Of a stretch of 64,000 nucleotides of DNA, positions 55,162 through 64,000 are shown one piece after another. Below the pieces are notes generated by a model. That model ran no database searches and was not told the origin of the DNA. It was given only the letters and a program-made list of their open reading frames with translations. This stretch comes from Notospermus geniculatus. Taxonomy: Eukaryota > Nemertea > Pilidiophora > Heteronemertea > Lineidae. How positions within the stretch are numbered: position 1 is the first letter of the stretch; the number at the start of each line of letters is the position of its first letter. The DNA is taken from positions 218,952 through 282,951 of the forward strand of contig NMRB01000448.1 of NCBI GenBank assembly GCA_002633025.1. The letters run 5' to 3'. A program made the position numbers and the translations under genes.

Positions 55162-55530
55162 GGCCACAATATTGCCACTTTCTGCCAACAGTCGTCGCCA
55201 CCGATGGTAATTGCCATTTTGGTTCCCGAAGCTGCCGCTAGGGCTAGAAGGCTTCGGTACTGGCTGCCATTTTATTGGTGACGTCATTGTAGTCGTGAGT
55301 CCATTTTCCTGTAAAATATCATTCTCCCCGGTCTAAAAAACGGTGATGATTTTGAGCTTTTGTTACAGATCTGCAACACACACAAACATTCCAAGGCAGA
55401 GGTCAGATGGTTTTACTTGTAAGTAGAGCGTCATAAAATGTGGAACGACACATTTAACAACATTCTCAATAGAGGTCTCCCTTAACGCGGGTATGTTTAG
55501 TGCAGGATAGGGAAGGAATACTGTACAGCT
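55162..55530 (-). mobile_element. Degenerate TTAA-family element
   Basis: GGGCCACAATATTGCCACTT on the left and CAATAGAGGTCTCCCTTA, GCGGGTATGTTTAG, TTTAA on the right match 25724-26264. The centre carries unrelated sequence. Confidence 0.75.
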
Positions 55531-55890
55531 TTAATTGGAGTTAGGACCAACTTTCCCAGTCTCATCGAACGTTCGGTTTCCATTTCTAAAATATTGAACT
55601 GGGCGCCGACTGCAGCGTTCATTGGAGACCACCTGTCTATCTGTGGTTGCGCAGCAGGCAAAACAATCAAACCAACTGTTGATATATGGAGAATAGTCAA
55701 GTTCAGATCAACAATGATGAAGCTTGTACCGACATCATCACGCCATGTCTGTGTGATCAGGCCAAGCATGTCTGTCCGATGATCTTCCATCCCACCTCGT
55801 GGAACTGAACAAGTCAAAGCCTTCACTTCTGTCTATCACTTTCAAACCTCATGAAGGCAGCAACAGACCGTTCTCAAATGGGGAACAACG

Positions 55891-56266
55891 GGCCATGTCG
55901 AATTAACGGAACTGGCGGAAACAGCGGAACCGAACGGAACCTGGCGGAAACAACAAATAATATTGTTTAGGAAAATATCTCTAACCATCAACAAAATCAT
56001 CTGGACGATTAGATAACCCAACATGTAATTTTGATAAATAGTTTAAAATTATGATATCAAAAATGATCTGCAAACTAATCCCCAGGAATTTCCTGGTCGT
56101 GACGTCAAACCTGCCTGACCACAGATGAAGATCAGCCAACACGTATGACAAGCTATCACTGACAAGACAGCTCACTCACGCAAAAGAATCCTGCTTCCAA
56201 AATGAACTGCAGACCAGGTTACGTTCGTTCCGCTGTTTCCGCCGGTTCCGCTAATTCGACATGGCC
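55891..56266. mobile_element. Inverted-repeat element with GGAACAACGG flanks
   Basis: GGCCATGTCGAATTAACGG and GGCGGAAACAGCGG are mirrored by CCGCTGTTTCCGCCGG and CTAATTCGACATGGCC. GGAACAACGG flanks both sides, a 9-10-bp duplication. Confidence 0.82.
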
Positions 56267-56478
56267 GGAACAACGGCAAAGCAGACCACGCGAGAATATA
56301 CACGTGGGTTTGAACTTATAGTACACAGATGCCACCTATTATCCATGATGGTTCAAGGTGTGATTGGCCGTGAATCGCATCTCACGAACAATGAGGAACA
56401 TGAGTAGCTTGAGTAGCCCTCCACCAGGGCCAAGAGGTTGCCAACAGCTAACCAGGAAAGAGGAGCCCCCCCCCCCCC

Positions 56479-56752
56479 ATGAGAGCCCTGCTAGCCCAGC
56501 GGTTATCGTCTCCGCTTAGCAAGCAGCAGCTCTCGGGTTCGAATCCAGCCTGGGCTGTGTGGGATATCACCCCTGGCTCTTCACGTCCATCGCATGGGAC
56601 AGTAAGCCGTGGCACCTTGTACCTTGTGCCTTTGCAAGGGCAAGTAAAAGACTCCATCCAAGTGAGGAACACGAGTAGCTTGAGATGGCCTCTTCCTTAC
56701 TTACCAAGGCCAATGCTATGGCTTCGGCCCTGATGGAAAAGTCAATACAATC
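56479..56752 (+). mobile_element. SINE-A, full length
   Basis: Head TGCTAGCCCAGCGGTTATC, B-box-like GGGTTCGAATCCAG, core GGGCAAGTAAAAGACTCC, tail AAAGTCAATACAAT. A small SINE-A fragment lies just upstream (56389-56440). Confidence 0.92.
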
Positions 56753-57398
56753 AACCTCATGAATTTTCAACATCAGTGTTTCCTTCCCTTCAAGGTGTCA
56801 AGTTCTGCATGCTGATGACCTCCCTGCTTCATCGCTTTCACCGACCACTGCCAGCTTGCCTTGACATGTCACACCATCAGCAACAGTCAACAACGATGTT
56901 GACAGCTTGCCGATGCCCTGCCGTGACAAGTCACCGCGGCAGTAATCCTGTTCTATTAACATGACCGTTCGCTTTGATCACCGAGGCTGCAAGAATGCGC
57001 ACCTAATTGTATCACTTTCGCAACTTCGTTTGAAATCAAGTCTCCTGATATTACATGAAGTCTGTAGCGATACTCGAAAATTACCAGAGCAGGAGTGCAA
57101 AAGGTGTGAGCTGAAATGAGACCTGGCACCTTTCAGAGGACACAAATGAAAGGTGTTCTGATGTAAGAATCAAAAGAAGAATCTGTCAGGCAGGATCCTC
57201 GATCAGCCGATCGCCAGGCGAACAAGCGTTCATAGCTTAATCGGCCGACGCTATGGCAGGAACCGTGAAGTTCAAGATGGCCGACATACAAGTCACTACG
57301 GATTGCTTCGCTGCATGCAAGCAGTTGTTGGTGGTGATACTGTTTTACCAGATCTTCAAACTGCTTTTTGCAATCTGTCTCGTAATGATATCAACTGA
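56753..57398. other. No feature recognised
   Basis: No splice-bounded exon or repeat identified. Confidence 0.5.
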
Positions 57399-57786
57399 AT
57401 GAGGAACCGGAGGAACTAACGTCACGACGTGGCGCTGGGATCGATGTGACCGAAGTTTCTTTTTTCAACGTGATGTCCAGTCATTTCCATTAAAACTTCT
57501 GGCGTGAAATAAACCCTATTTTTTCGGTCGCATGACATTAAAATTTACACCATCTTGTCGCAGATGAAAATTTCTGCAATTTCTTTGCTTTTTTTCCTTA
57601 AAATAATAAAGAGGTAGGATGGCGATAACGGCAACGTCTTCATCTCATTTTTTCCTGTAGAAAAATGTACAGCAGATTTTTTCATGACGCAACGTCAGCA
57701 CATAAAACGATGTCAATGGCGTCGGTTCGGTCACATCGATCGCTGCGCCGACCTGTCGGGATAAACGGCGGGCAGGTTCCTCATTA
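57399..57786. mobile_element. GAATGAGGAACC palindromic MITE, copy
   Basis: AATGAGGAACCGGAGG, GATCGATGTGACCGAA is mirrored by TTCGGTCACATCGATCG and CAGGTTCCTCATT. CCTGTCGGGATAAA is shared with 58772-58982. Confidence 0.78.
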
Positions 57787-58282
57787 CCATAGCCTGGCCA
57801 TGTGCAATTATGTGACTTCAATTAATTTGTGACTGAAGAGTATCTGCAGTAGATCGGACGTTTTGGCCTCCAAACAACCTGTGCCAAAATCAAAGAACGC
57901 TGGTCGATTTCGCAGCAACCGGGTGACCTGCTGACTGGTTACTTTTCCAGTGCAGTTGTCTTGACAGGATGACAATAACAGCTATGTTTTCTTAAAAACA
58001 GTCAATGGAGTTCAAAGTACCTGACATCAACAGGGAAGCTGGAGGAAAAAGATTGACTGAGCCTCTAATCTTGACTATTGGCTCAAGTGTTGTTGTGGAT
58101 TCAACATATTTTTTACTTCTACTTAAAATATTATCGACTGCTTTTAAGGATGGATGTTTGCTTCAGTTAAGAACACCTGACTTCACCTCACTCTTGTATC
58201 TTTGATATGAACTGATGTATGCAGTCTTTCGAAAGGATTTACCAGAAAGCTCTTGGAGTGCAATGTTGGTATACAGTAGCGA

Positions 58283-58679
58283 GGTTTCACAAATCTGACG
58301 AAACACGAAGTACGAAATTGGACTTCATTTCCATGACGTAATATACCAGTATTTCAGGAGATGGTTGGTACCACAAATATCGCCTGCTGCAAGAGCGTCT
58401 TTTAGCGTATGACGTTAGACCGATAGAGTTACGGGGTATATTAAAACTTTGAAATTTATCTTTCGTTTGCACTTCGTAGATATACGAAGTGGAAATTTGA
58501 AAATTCAAGATGCACCATAACTCTTTCGGTCTTATATGATATGCTAAAAGACGCACTGGCAGCAGGGACATTTGTGGTACCAACCATTTCCAGAAATACA
58601 TTAGGTCCTGGAAATGAAGTTGAATTTCGTATTTCATACTTTGTGTTCCATCAGATTTGCGAAATCTTGTTACAACAAA
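58283..58679. mobile_element. Palindromic MITE (TTTCACAAATCTGACG arms)
   Basis: Outer arms CACAAATCTGACG, TACGAAATTGGACTTCATTT and GGTTGGTACCACAAATATCG are mirrored on the right. The inner centre GAAATTTATC / CGAAGTGGAAATTT pairs too. A half copy is at 20205-20340. Confidence 0.82.
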
Positions 58680-58771
58680 AAATAACCTGAAATTCTGACA
58701 ATAGCCAAACAGAAGAACATAATACACATTACACAAGCTTACACTAATGCTAGCATGCAAAATATTTTGAG

Positions 58772-58982
58772 GCAATGAGGAACCTTCAGAACTACCGCTA
58801 CTGGGTGGCGCTGTGAGCGGTTGGACTTTTTTCGATGTCTCATCCATGTTGCACTGCGTCAGGGACGTCCTGACACGACGTCATTAAATGTACATTGCTT
58901 TGGTCTGTTTTTTATGTCTTCGGTACAACCACTCACAGCGCCGACCTGTCGGGATAAAAAGTTATGTGGATTCCCCATTGTT
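58772..58982. mobile_element. GAATGAGGAACC palindromic MITE, uninterrupted
   Basis: AATGAGGAACCTTCAGAAC, GGCGCTGTGAGCGGTTG is mirrored by ACAACCACTCACAGCGCC and GGATTCCCCATT. It gives the empty-site form for 35568-36035. Confidence 0.82.
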
Positions 58983-59213
58983 CTCGGAATGCTTTTTCTG
59001 GGCCACCCTGTGGTGAAGAATTACAAATTTTTCACACCAGAAAATTTTGAGCATGCAAAATTTCTTGTGGGAATTCTTCACTGATCTCTCTTAGGCTAGG
59101 AATCCACTGCTGATTTTCTACGTTGCGACTTGCTTTTCAACTTGCTACCTGCGATTGAATACGATCGCAAGGAACTGATACCGGTCGCCGACTGAAATTG
59201 ACCACATCTTTGG

Positions 59214-59585
59214 AATGAGGAACCCGCAGAACTACGCCACGACGTGGCGCTGTCAGTGTAAGGCCCGGAAGTCCTATTTTCTAACAGTATTTCCATTTAC
59301 TTCTTGCCCCAAAATAAACCACTCTCTTTGGTTCAATTTTGATAAAATTACACTGTCCTGTTTCATGTTCAGAGTTCTCCATATATCACTGCTTTGTTTC
59401 GTCAGAAATGCCACAGGATGCCAGTACTGACAACGTCTTTTGGGGAAATTTGCATGGAAAATTGTGTAGAAAAATGTACACATGCTTTGACGACGTGACG
59501 TCAACAGCGAGAAAACTGACGTCAGTACGTCATTCGGGTCTTATACTGACTGGGCCATCTGCAGTCATGCGGGTTCCCCATTGGT
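59214..59585. mobile_element. GAATGAGGAACC family, diverged copy
   Basis: GAATGAGGAACCCGCAGAAC, ACGTGGCGCTGTCAGTG on the left and ATGCGGGTTCCCCATTGG on the right. The interior is unrelated. Confidence 0.65.
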
Positions 59586-60302
59586 CGAAATCACGTCTAG
59601 CCAGTCCACGACAGTGATCGAGTGCCCAGTTGCAAAGCAAATCACAACGCAAAGTCAGCTTGACAATCAATGGTGGATTCCTAGCTTTACACAAAAAAAA
59701 CTCAGCAAAAATTTAATTGCTGAATTCTTTCTGAAGATTTCTCATACTGGAATGTTTGATAATAAAGATGAACACAAACATAATCTTTATTACCAAACAT
59801 TTCCTAAAGCAAAACCAAACGTCACATAGAACATTTTAAAATTATTAAATATATGGTTTATTACAAAGAGTATAACGGGAACCTGAGGCAAGTTACGAAT
59901 GAGAATTTTCCGTAATTTCCCCTTTTGGCACAGAAGAAATGTACACTCAGGTAGAGAGGGAAACATGTCAATTTGTTTCTTTGGAAAGATTACTCCACCG
60001 GGACTTGCATCACAAGTTAAGAGGGGTGCTTTTTCTTGACGCAAGGGCCCAACGCGCCGCGTAGCGGCCAACAGCGAAGCTAGCCAAAGACTTTTCACGG
60101 GTCAGTCAATAGAATTGGACTCATAGATGAAATGCGTCTAATGTTCAGATGGAATATACCGGACGGTTGGTTCACGTTTTTTGTGGCTGTGAACGTAGAT
60201 GGGTACATTATGTAGCGATATGCTGACAGATTTGCTGGGGACTTGCTCTGTGGATGTTGTAAAATGCTATTTTTGGAAGATTATTCTGATTTGTAACGTC
60301 AT

Positions 60303-60499
60303 TAGTGTTTCTTCCAGAAATTTGAAAGGGCAGGGTTTTTTGAAATAAGCAAAGAAAAGGGCAGGGTGAACTGAGAAAAAGGGCAGGGTTAGCGCCCTTC
60401 TGTAATAGAAAATGCATTAGCTGTTCTGAAAAAAGGCAGGGAGCACATTTTGAGGGGCAGGGTGCTGCGCCCTTCTATTTTGATCTAGAAGAAACACTA
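60303..60499. mobile_element. hAT-like MITE, 5-bp TSD GTCAT
   Basis: TAGTGTTTCTTCCAGA to TCTAGAAGAAACACTA. GTCAT is at 60298-60302 and 60500-60504. The interior repeats AAAGGGCAGGGT. TAGTG ends and a 5-bp TSD fit a hAT-type element. Confidence 0.87.
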
Positions 60500-60589
60500 G
60501 TCATTTCTAATTAACATAAAAATATGTTGAGTAGCTGGGATATGTTTATAAACATTTATTGAGCAGCCACCGTCATGACGTGGCCGGCT

Positions 60590-60668
60590 GGCGCATCGGT
60601 AGAGCGTCCGGCTCTGAATCCGGGCGCCGGGTTCGAGCCTTGCGATAGGAATTTTTTTCACGTGTCTG
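60590..60668 (+). other. tRNA-Gln(CTG)-like sequence
   Basis: GGCGCATCGGTAGAGC matches an A box/D arm. CCGGCTCTGAATCCGG forms an anticodon arm with CTG in the loop. GGGTTCGAGCC is B-box-like, and a T-run near 60653 could be a pol III stop. The acceptor stem does not pair, so it is probably a pseudogene or SINE head. Confidence 0.5.
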
Positions 60669-60786
60669 TTTCTCTGTTTATTTTTTTTTGCTGAAAACGT
60701 TTAGTCGCCGGATGAATATCTCCCCAGCCCTTCCATTTCCCTACAAATCTGCATTTGCTAATAAATACTTATAACCACAGATCCCT

Positions 60787-60849
60787 GTCAGCTGCCCTGC
60801 ATTCAGAGAGACTTTTCACTAAAGTCTCTCTGAATGCAGGGCAGCTGAC
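60787..60849. other. Perfect 29-bp hairpin with a 5-nt loop
   Basis: GTCAGCTGCCCTGCATTCAG, AGAGACTTT pairs exactly with 60821-60849 across TCACT. No mismatch, no clear TSD, and no second copy seen in the window. Confidence 0.85.
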
Positions 60850-61064
60850 TACCATCCACATTCCCCTCCCAGTCACCAAAAATATCAACACCACAACTAA
60901 CGTTCAAGACTACTGGATGGGTTGCAAAGTTCAGAAGTGGCCAGAATCCTTTCTGAACTATTCTAAACATGCTTCTAACTTGTGACTCAAGTCCCTCTAG
61001 ATTTCACATCAGTTGATGTTGAAACGTATTTGTATCATAAACAAGGATGCATTTGATAGTGTTA

Positions 61065-61530
61065 TGGACCTTTCCAAAAAAAGAGTGCGGTCAAACTGTG
61101 CTAGCCATATGACATCTGGGGCTGTATACACAAAACATCGTGGCCCGTACGCATAGGTGGAATAAGCTTATTCCAGGTATAGCTTCACGTTATAACGTTA
61201 GGTTATACTTGGAATAAACTTATTCCATCTTTATGCATACGGGCCCGTAAGGGTAAAATTTCCTTTAAACTATTGTTCCAAACAAAAGATAAGGGAAATT
61301 TTACACTTAAGATGTTTTATGCATACGGCGCCAGAAGCTAATACGCCGGGTTAGTACCATTCAATGGACGCTGCCACGCTAAGCTGGTCAAGCAGGCCAT
61401 GGGCACAAATGCTTGGGAAAAATAATCTTCTCAGAGCACGCGTTTGGTCATGTTATAGCATGCTTGGACAATGAATGGCCATGATGCCATGTAGTAGAAT
61501 TGGTAGGCCATCATCTTTTTTGGAAAGGTC
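61065..61530. mobile_element. Inverted-repeat element with palindromes inside
   Basis: GGACCTTTCCAAAAAAAGAG on the left and CATCTTTTTTGGAAAGGTC on the right. Inside, 61139-61332 contains two adjacent palindromes built on GGAATAAGCTTATTCC, ATGCATACGGGCC and GTAAAATTTCC. Confidence 0.75.
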
Positions 61531-61953
61531 TGTAGACGATTCTCGAATAGGCAGATCTGCACACTTCCACTGAAATCTCAACCAGAACCGCAATCTGAAA
61601 CCGGGTGACATGACGTAATCCATGATTCAGTGATGGTCGACTCTGACACAACGTCTTCGAAATCACTGTCGTGGGGTTGTCTGCGTCACGTCATTCAGTT
61701 CCAGACTGAGGTTATGGTTGAGATTTTGGCGGAAGTGCACAGATCAGGGGCGGATCCAGAATCATGGGAAAGAGGGGGGCACAGCCAGCGCACATCGAGG
61801 AAAACCTCGGTCAAATTTAAACTTTTTTTCAAAATTTCCTGGACAATTTTAAAGATTTTCCACAAAATAGAGGGGGCACGGGCCGGCTTTGCCCCCCCCC
61901 TGGATCCGCGCCTGCAGATCTTTATCGTTTACGTCAATTTGAGAACAGTTTAT
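61531..61953. mobile_element. Palindromic MITE (GATCTGCAC arms) with hAT5-like insertion
   Basis: Same family as 41827-42066: GCAGATCTGCACACTTCC, CTCAACCAGAACCGCAATC on the left, mirrored on the right, then ACGTCAATTTGAGAACAG. It lies close to the donor of the 62011-62193 exon, in the first intron. Confidence 0.83.
61745..61914. mobile_element. hAT5-like element, 5-bp TSD CAGAT
   Basis: CAGGGGCGGATCCAGAATC to CCTGGATCCGCGCCTG. CAGAT is at 61740-61744 and 61915-61919, nested in the MITE arm. Confidence 0.92.
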
Positions 61954-62010
61954 ACCGCCTCCACTTTCCTTCAAATCAAGGTTTGAAATTTCAATTACAA
62001 CATGACTTAC

Positions 62011-62193
62011 CGGGACCCTTGGCACCGCCTGAAAGCAGACGACCGAGTCGGAATATAACGGCACGTTCGTACTCCTGGACGACCTTTAGACAGACACATA
62101 GTGAAAACGGGAAGGTACAAACGACCAACAGCCAGGAGATGATGGTTAATATCCATCCGCAGAATCCGAGACCTTCCGAGGCACGGTCATCAG
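62011..62193 (-). CDS. STOM: Stomatin exon: membrane hairpin and start of SPFH domain
   Basis: The acceptor (rc TATTTCCAG) is at 62194-62195 and the donor GTAAGT at 62009-62010. The 183-nt exon begins with the last two bases of a split codon and ends one base into a Gly codon (phase 1). It encodes 60 full codons. [14 protein letters not shown] leads into a hydrophobic stretch that contains the TFPF proline, which matches the hairpin-kinking proline of stomatin. Cysteines in the CVC segment resemble family palmitoylation sites. [16 protein letters not shown] and SGGAKGP follow and are near-invariant in the family. The upstream exon, which must end at phase 1 and carry the start codon, was not recognised between 62194 and 64000. 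Confidence 0.96.
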
Positions 62194-62554
62194 CTGGAAA
62201 TATACAAAATACAATTAGCTTTGGCCTATTTGACCTATGTTTTAATGGGAAATTCCCAATGTACAGGCCCGTTTTCCCACTACAACGGATTCTGCTACGG
62301 TTTGTGGCGAGTGGAGTGAGTTTCACAGGAATCGGGATAATTAAAGATAATGTATCATGGGTATTTTCGCGAGCGGCGAAAATCATTGTTTATTTATGTT
62401 TTGTTTGTTTGTGTCCAGTCTTTCATCGTCTTATGGGTAATTTGTTGGTGGCATGCCCCTCTAGAAATTCTTTTGATACCAAAATCAGATATGCAACATA
62501 GAGCACAAAAGATGACACACAAAATGATAGTAGAAGAAAAATCGTCTCCGAATT

Positions 62555-62665
62555 TTGCAAATTTTCGACCCCAACCGGGGTCTTCCTTAGGCACTTTCTA
62601 GTAGGGATCCCAGAAGTGCCTGAGGAAGACCCCGCTCGGGGTCGAAAATTTTGAAACCGAAAGTA
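62555..62665. mobile_element. Palindrome (CGACCCCAACCGGGGTC arms)
   Basis: CAAATTTTCGACCCC, GGGGTCTTCCTTAGGCACTT is mirrored by AAGTGCCTGAGGAAGACCCC and GGGGTCGAAAATTTTG. Confidence 0.82.
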
Positions 62666-62835
62666 TTCAATTTAGTGGGTTAGCAAAATAGCATGTACCA
62701 AAAGCCCAAAATAACATAATGTAAACATCCATATTTACTAACATCGAATGTGAACAATGAAGTCATGATACACTATCTCGCGGGACGATCGGTGGCGACC
62801 AAATCGCCTGCAATACCGCCCTCACCCCAGCTGGT

Positions 62836-63142
62836 CATCTTCGATAATCGAAGGCCGATCTGCTCTCCACTGCATTACATCGCACATCACCCTTCGAGAA
62901 ATAGACCAGTCAGCAGCGTATCTTGGCACGATGCCAACTTTACCGGTCGACCAATCATATTGCACTTTATATCGGGTCTTCGGCTACAACTCTTTGTACC
63001 ACGATTCAAATTTTACAACACCGATTCTGATTGGCCTCTTCTTCTCGAGGCGGCAGATACGCCGTGGACCGGTCACTTTCTCGAAGGGTGATGTGCGGTG
63101 TAACGTAGTGGTGAGCAGATCGGCCTTCGATCATCGAAGATG
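62836..63142. mobile_element. 8-bp-TSD MITE, copy 5 (307 bp)
   Basis: CATCTTCGATAATCGAAG to ATCATCGAAGATG, flanks CAGCTGGT and CACCTGGT. The interior has TTCTGATTGGCCTC and GATACGCCGTGGACCGG. Confidence 0.92.
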
Positions 63143-63199
63143 CACCTGGTGTGCTGCCCGCTTTAGCCTGTTGCTGTTTCTGACCATAAAATGAATGAT

Positions 63200-63850
63200 C
63201 TTCATGGACTGAATGAAATAACTCGTCAAAAAAAAACCTTACGAGAGCCAACGTATTGTGGTTACCACAACAAAAGCAATAATTATAAAGAACCATTGGA
63301 CCAAACGACATGGATGACTGTCATTAGCTCTGGTACTACACGACAAACCATTAGCTGATTGCTAGCACGGCGACATTAGCGGAAAAAACAACTCGGTTCC
63401 GAGATTGGAATTGTCAGTATTGTGATGGTAATGTGCAAGTGCTATAATCCGCTGACTGGTTCTCTAAGTGATGCATTGGAACAGATTGTTTCTTTGAAAA
63501 GTTTGAGTACCTCTGAAAGGCAATTCATTTCGCCGTGTTGATAAGATTGGCAGAAATATTTGTCATGAAGAGGCAATCACCCTGACGGCATTAACCCTTT
63601 CAACAAAGACATTTTCAGTGTTTCCGCCAGAGGGTACGCAGGGTACGCTGTGAGTCCCCTCAAAGGAACAGAAAAGGGCCATTTTCTTTAATTTCATGGG
63701 GTTTTTGCTGATTTTGAAGAACTGCATACCCTCAAAAATATTTCTGGCAGAAACCCTGATTTTGGAGCTGACGATCTCATCAGCACCAGACTTCGCTGGA
63801 TAGGACTCTACAAATGGGGACATTGTCAAAGGCAGATTTACGGATTTGAC
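63200..63850. other. No supported exon
   Basis: Searched on the minus strand for the upstream stomatin exon (it must end at phase 1 before a GT donor). No convincing candidate was found, so the first coding exon may lie beyond the right edge. Confidence 0.4.
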
Positions 63851-63852
63851 AA

Positions 63853-63990
63853 TGCAAGTGGGGACAATTGTCACTAGGCACTCACTGCAAGTGGGGACAG
63901 TTGTCACTAGGTAGTCACTGCAAGTGGGGACACTTGTAACTAGGCAGTCACTGCAAGTGGGGACACTTGTTGTCACTAGGCAGTCAATGA
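63853..63990 (+). repeat. 33-bp minisatellite, about four units at the edge
   Basis: GCAAGTGGGGACA, TTGTCACTAGG and AGTCACT repeat. The unit is 33 bp with a 3-bp expansion in the last unit. The array may continue beyond the window. Confidence 0.9.
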
Positions 63991-64000
63991 TGAATAGGGC

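Larger units (their letters stand above)
8926..62193 (-). other. STOM: Partial stomatin/MEC-2 family gene span
   Basis: Five exons on the minus strand join into one continuous stomatin-family reading frame: 62011-62193, then one of 45203-45285, 44247-44329 or 42439-42521, then 8926-9129. All boundaries have AG/GT splice sites and compatible phases. Stomatins are inner-leaflet membrane hairpin proteins that oligomerise through the SPFH/PHB domain, bind cholesterol and modulate ion channels (family knowledge). About 156 residues are covered. The N-terminal exon and the part after the conserved NAMQ (the amphipathic helix and C-terminal oligomerisation region) are not seen, so the gene probably continues beyond both ends. 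The symbol denotes the family; STOM, STOML3 and mec-2 orthology cannot be separated from this fragment. Confidence 0.93.

Noticed and set aside
60590-60668. Functional tRNA-Gln gene
   Set aside because: The anticodon arm is good, but the acceptor stem does not pair; kept only as tRNA-like.
63237-63311. Upstream first coding exon of the stomatin gene (Met frame before a GTAAGG)
   Set aside because: The donor would leave phase 0, but the next exon needs phase 1; the peptide also has no similarity to stomatin N-termini.

Overview
The window looks like non-vertebrate animal nuclear DNA from a draft assembly. It has one 388-base N gap and two single Ns. The only protein gene I can support has long introns, and most of the sequence is tRNA-derived SINEs and short inverted-repeat DNA transposons (MITEs). 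The style suggests a marine invertebrate or invertebrate deuterostome, but I cannot name the species. There is no operon structure and no bacterial-type gene.

Gene: a stomatin / MEC-2 family gene lies on the minus strand and runs right to left, with at least 53 kb inside the window. The membrane-hairpin exon is at 62011-62193. After a 16.7 kb intron come three homologous 83-nt exons, A at 45203-45285, B at 44247-44329 and C at 42439-42521. Each has a phase-1 acceptor and a phase-0 donor and encodes a different version of the first segment of the stomatin (SPFH/PHB) domain. A 33.3 kb intron follows, then a 204-nt exon at 8926-9129. The first coding exon (upstream, above 62193) and the C-terminal exons (below 8926) were not found. 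Because 83 is 3n+2, joining two of the three exons breaks the frame, so they look like a mutually exclusive exon cluster. This is the main candidate for an undescribed system.

Repeats: the introns and flanks hold many short DNA elements that can be sorted by the target-site duplications (TSDs) still visible beside them. (1) Elements with CAGG-CGGATCCAG-type ends and 5-bp TSDs (hAT5-like). (2) Elements of about 307 bp with inverted repeats of about 105 bp and 8-bp TSDs. (3) Elements with TTA/TAA TSDs (PIF/Harbinger-like). (4) TTAA-flanked elements (piggyBac/Kolobok-like). (5) TA-flanked CAGTAC-ended elements. (6) TGACGTCA-rich elements ending in TAGAG. (7) One 9-bp-TSD, Mutator-like element. 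Several are nested, and paralogous copies elsewhere in the window supply the empty sites.

SINEs and satellites: three tRNA-headed SINE families are present (called A, B and C here); A and C share a central core. Tandem repeats include a 50-bp satellite at 1 kb, an ATGCAAAT-containing array at 36.2-36.9 kb, an 18-bp repeat at 51.5 kb, a GAT/CAA-rich array at 52.9 kb and a 33-bp minisatellite at the right edge. Apart from the five stomatin exons, I take the other open reading frames to be chance frames or repeat sequence.
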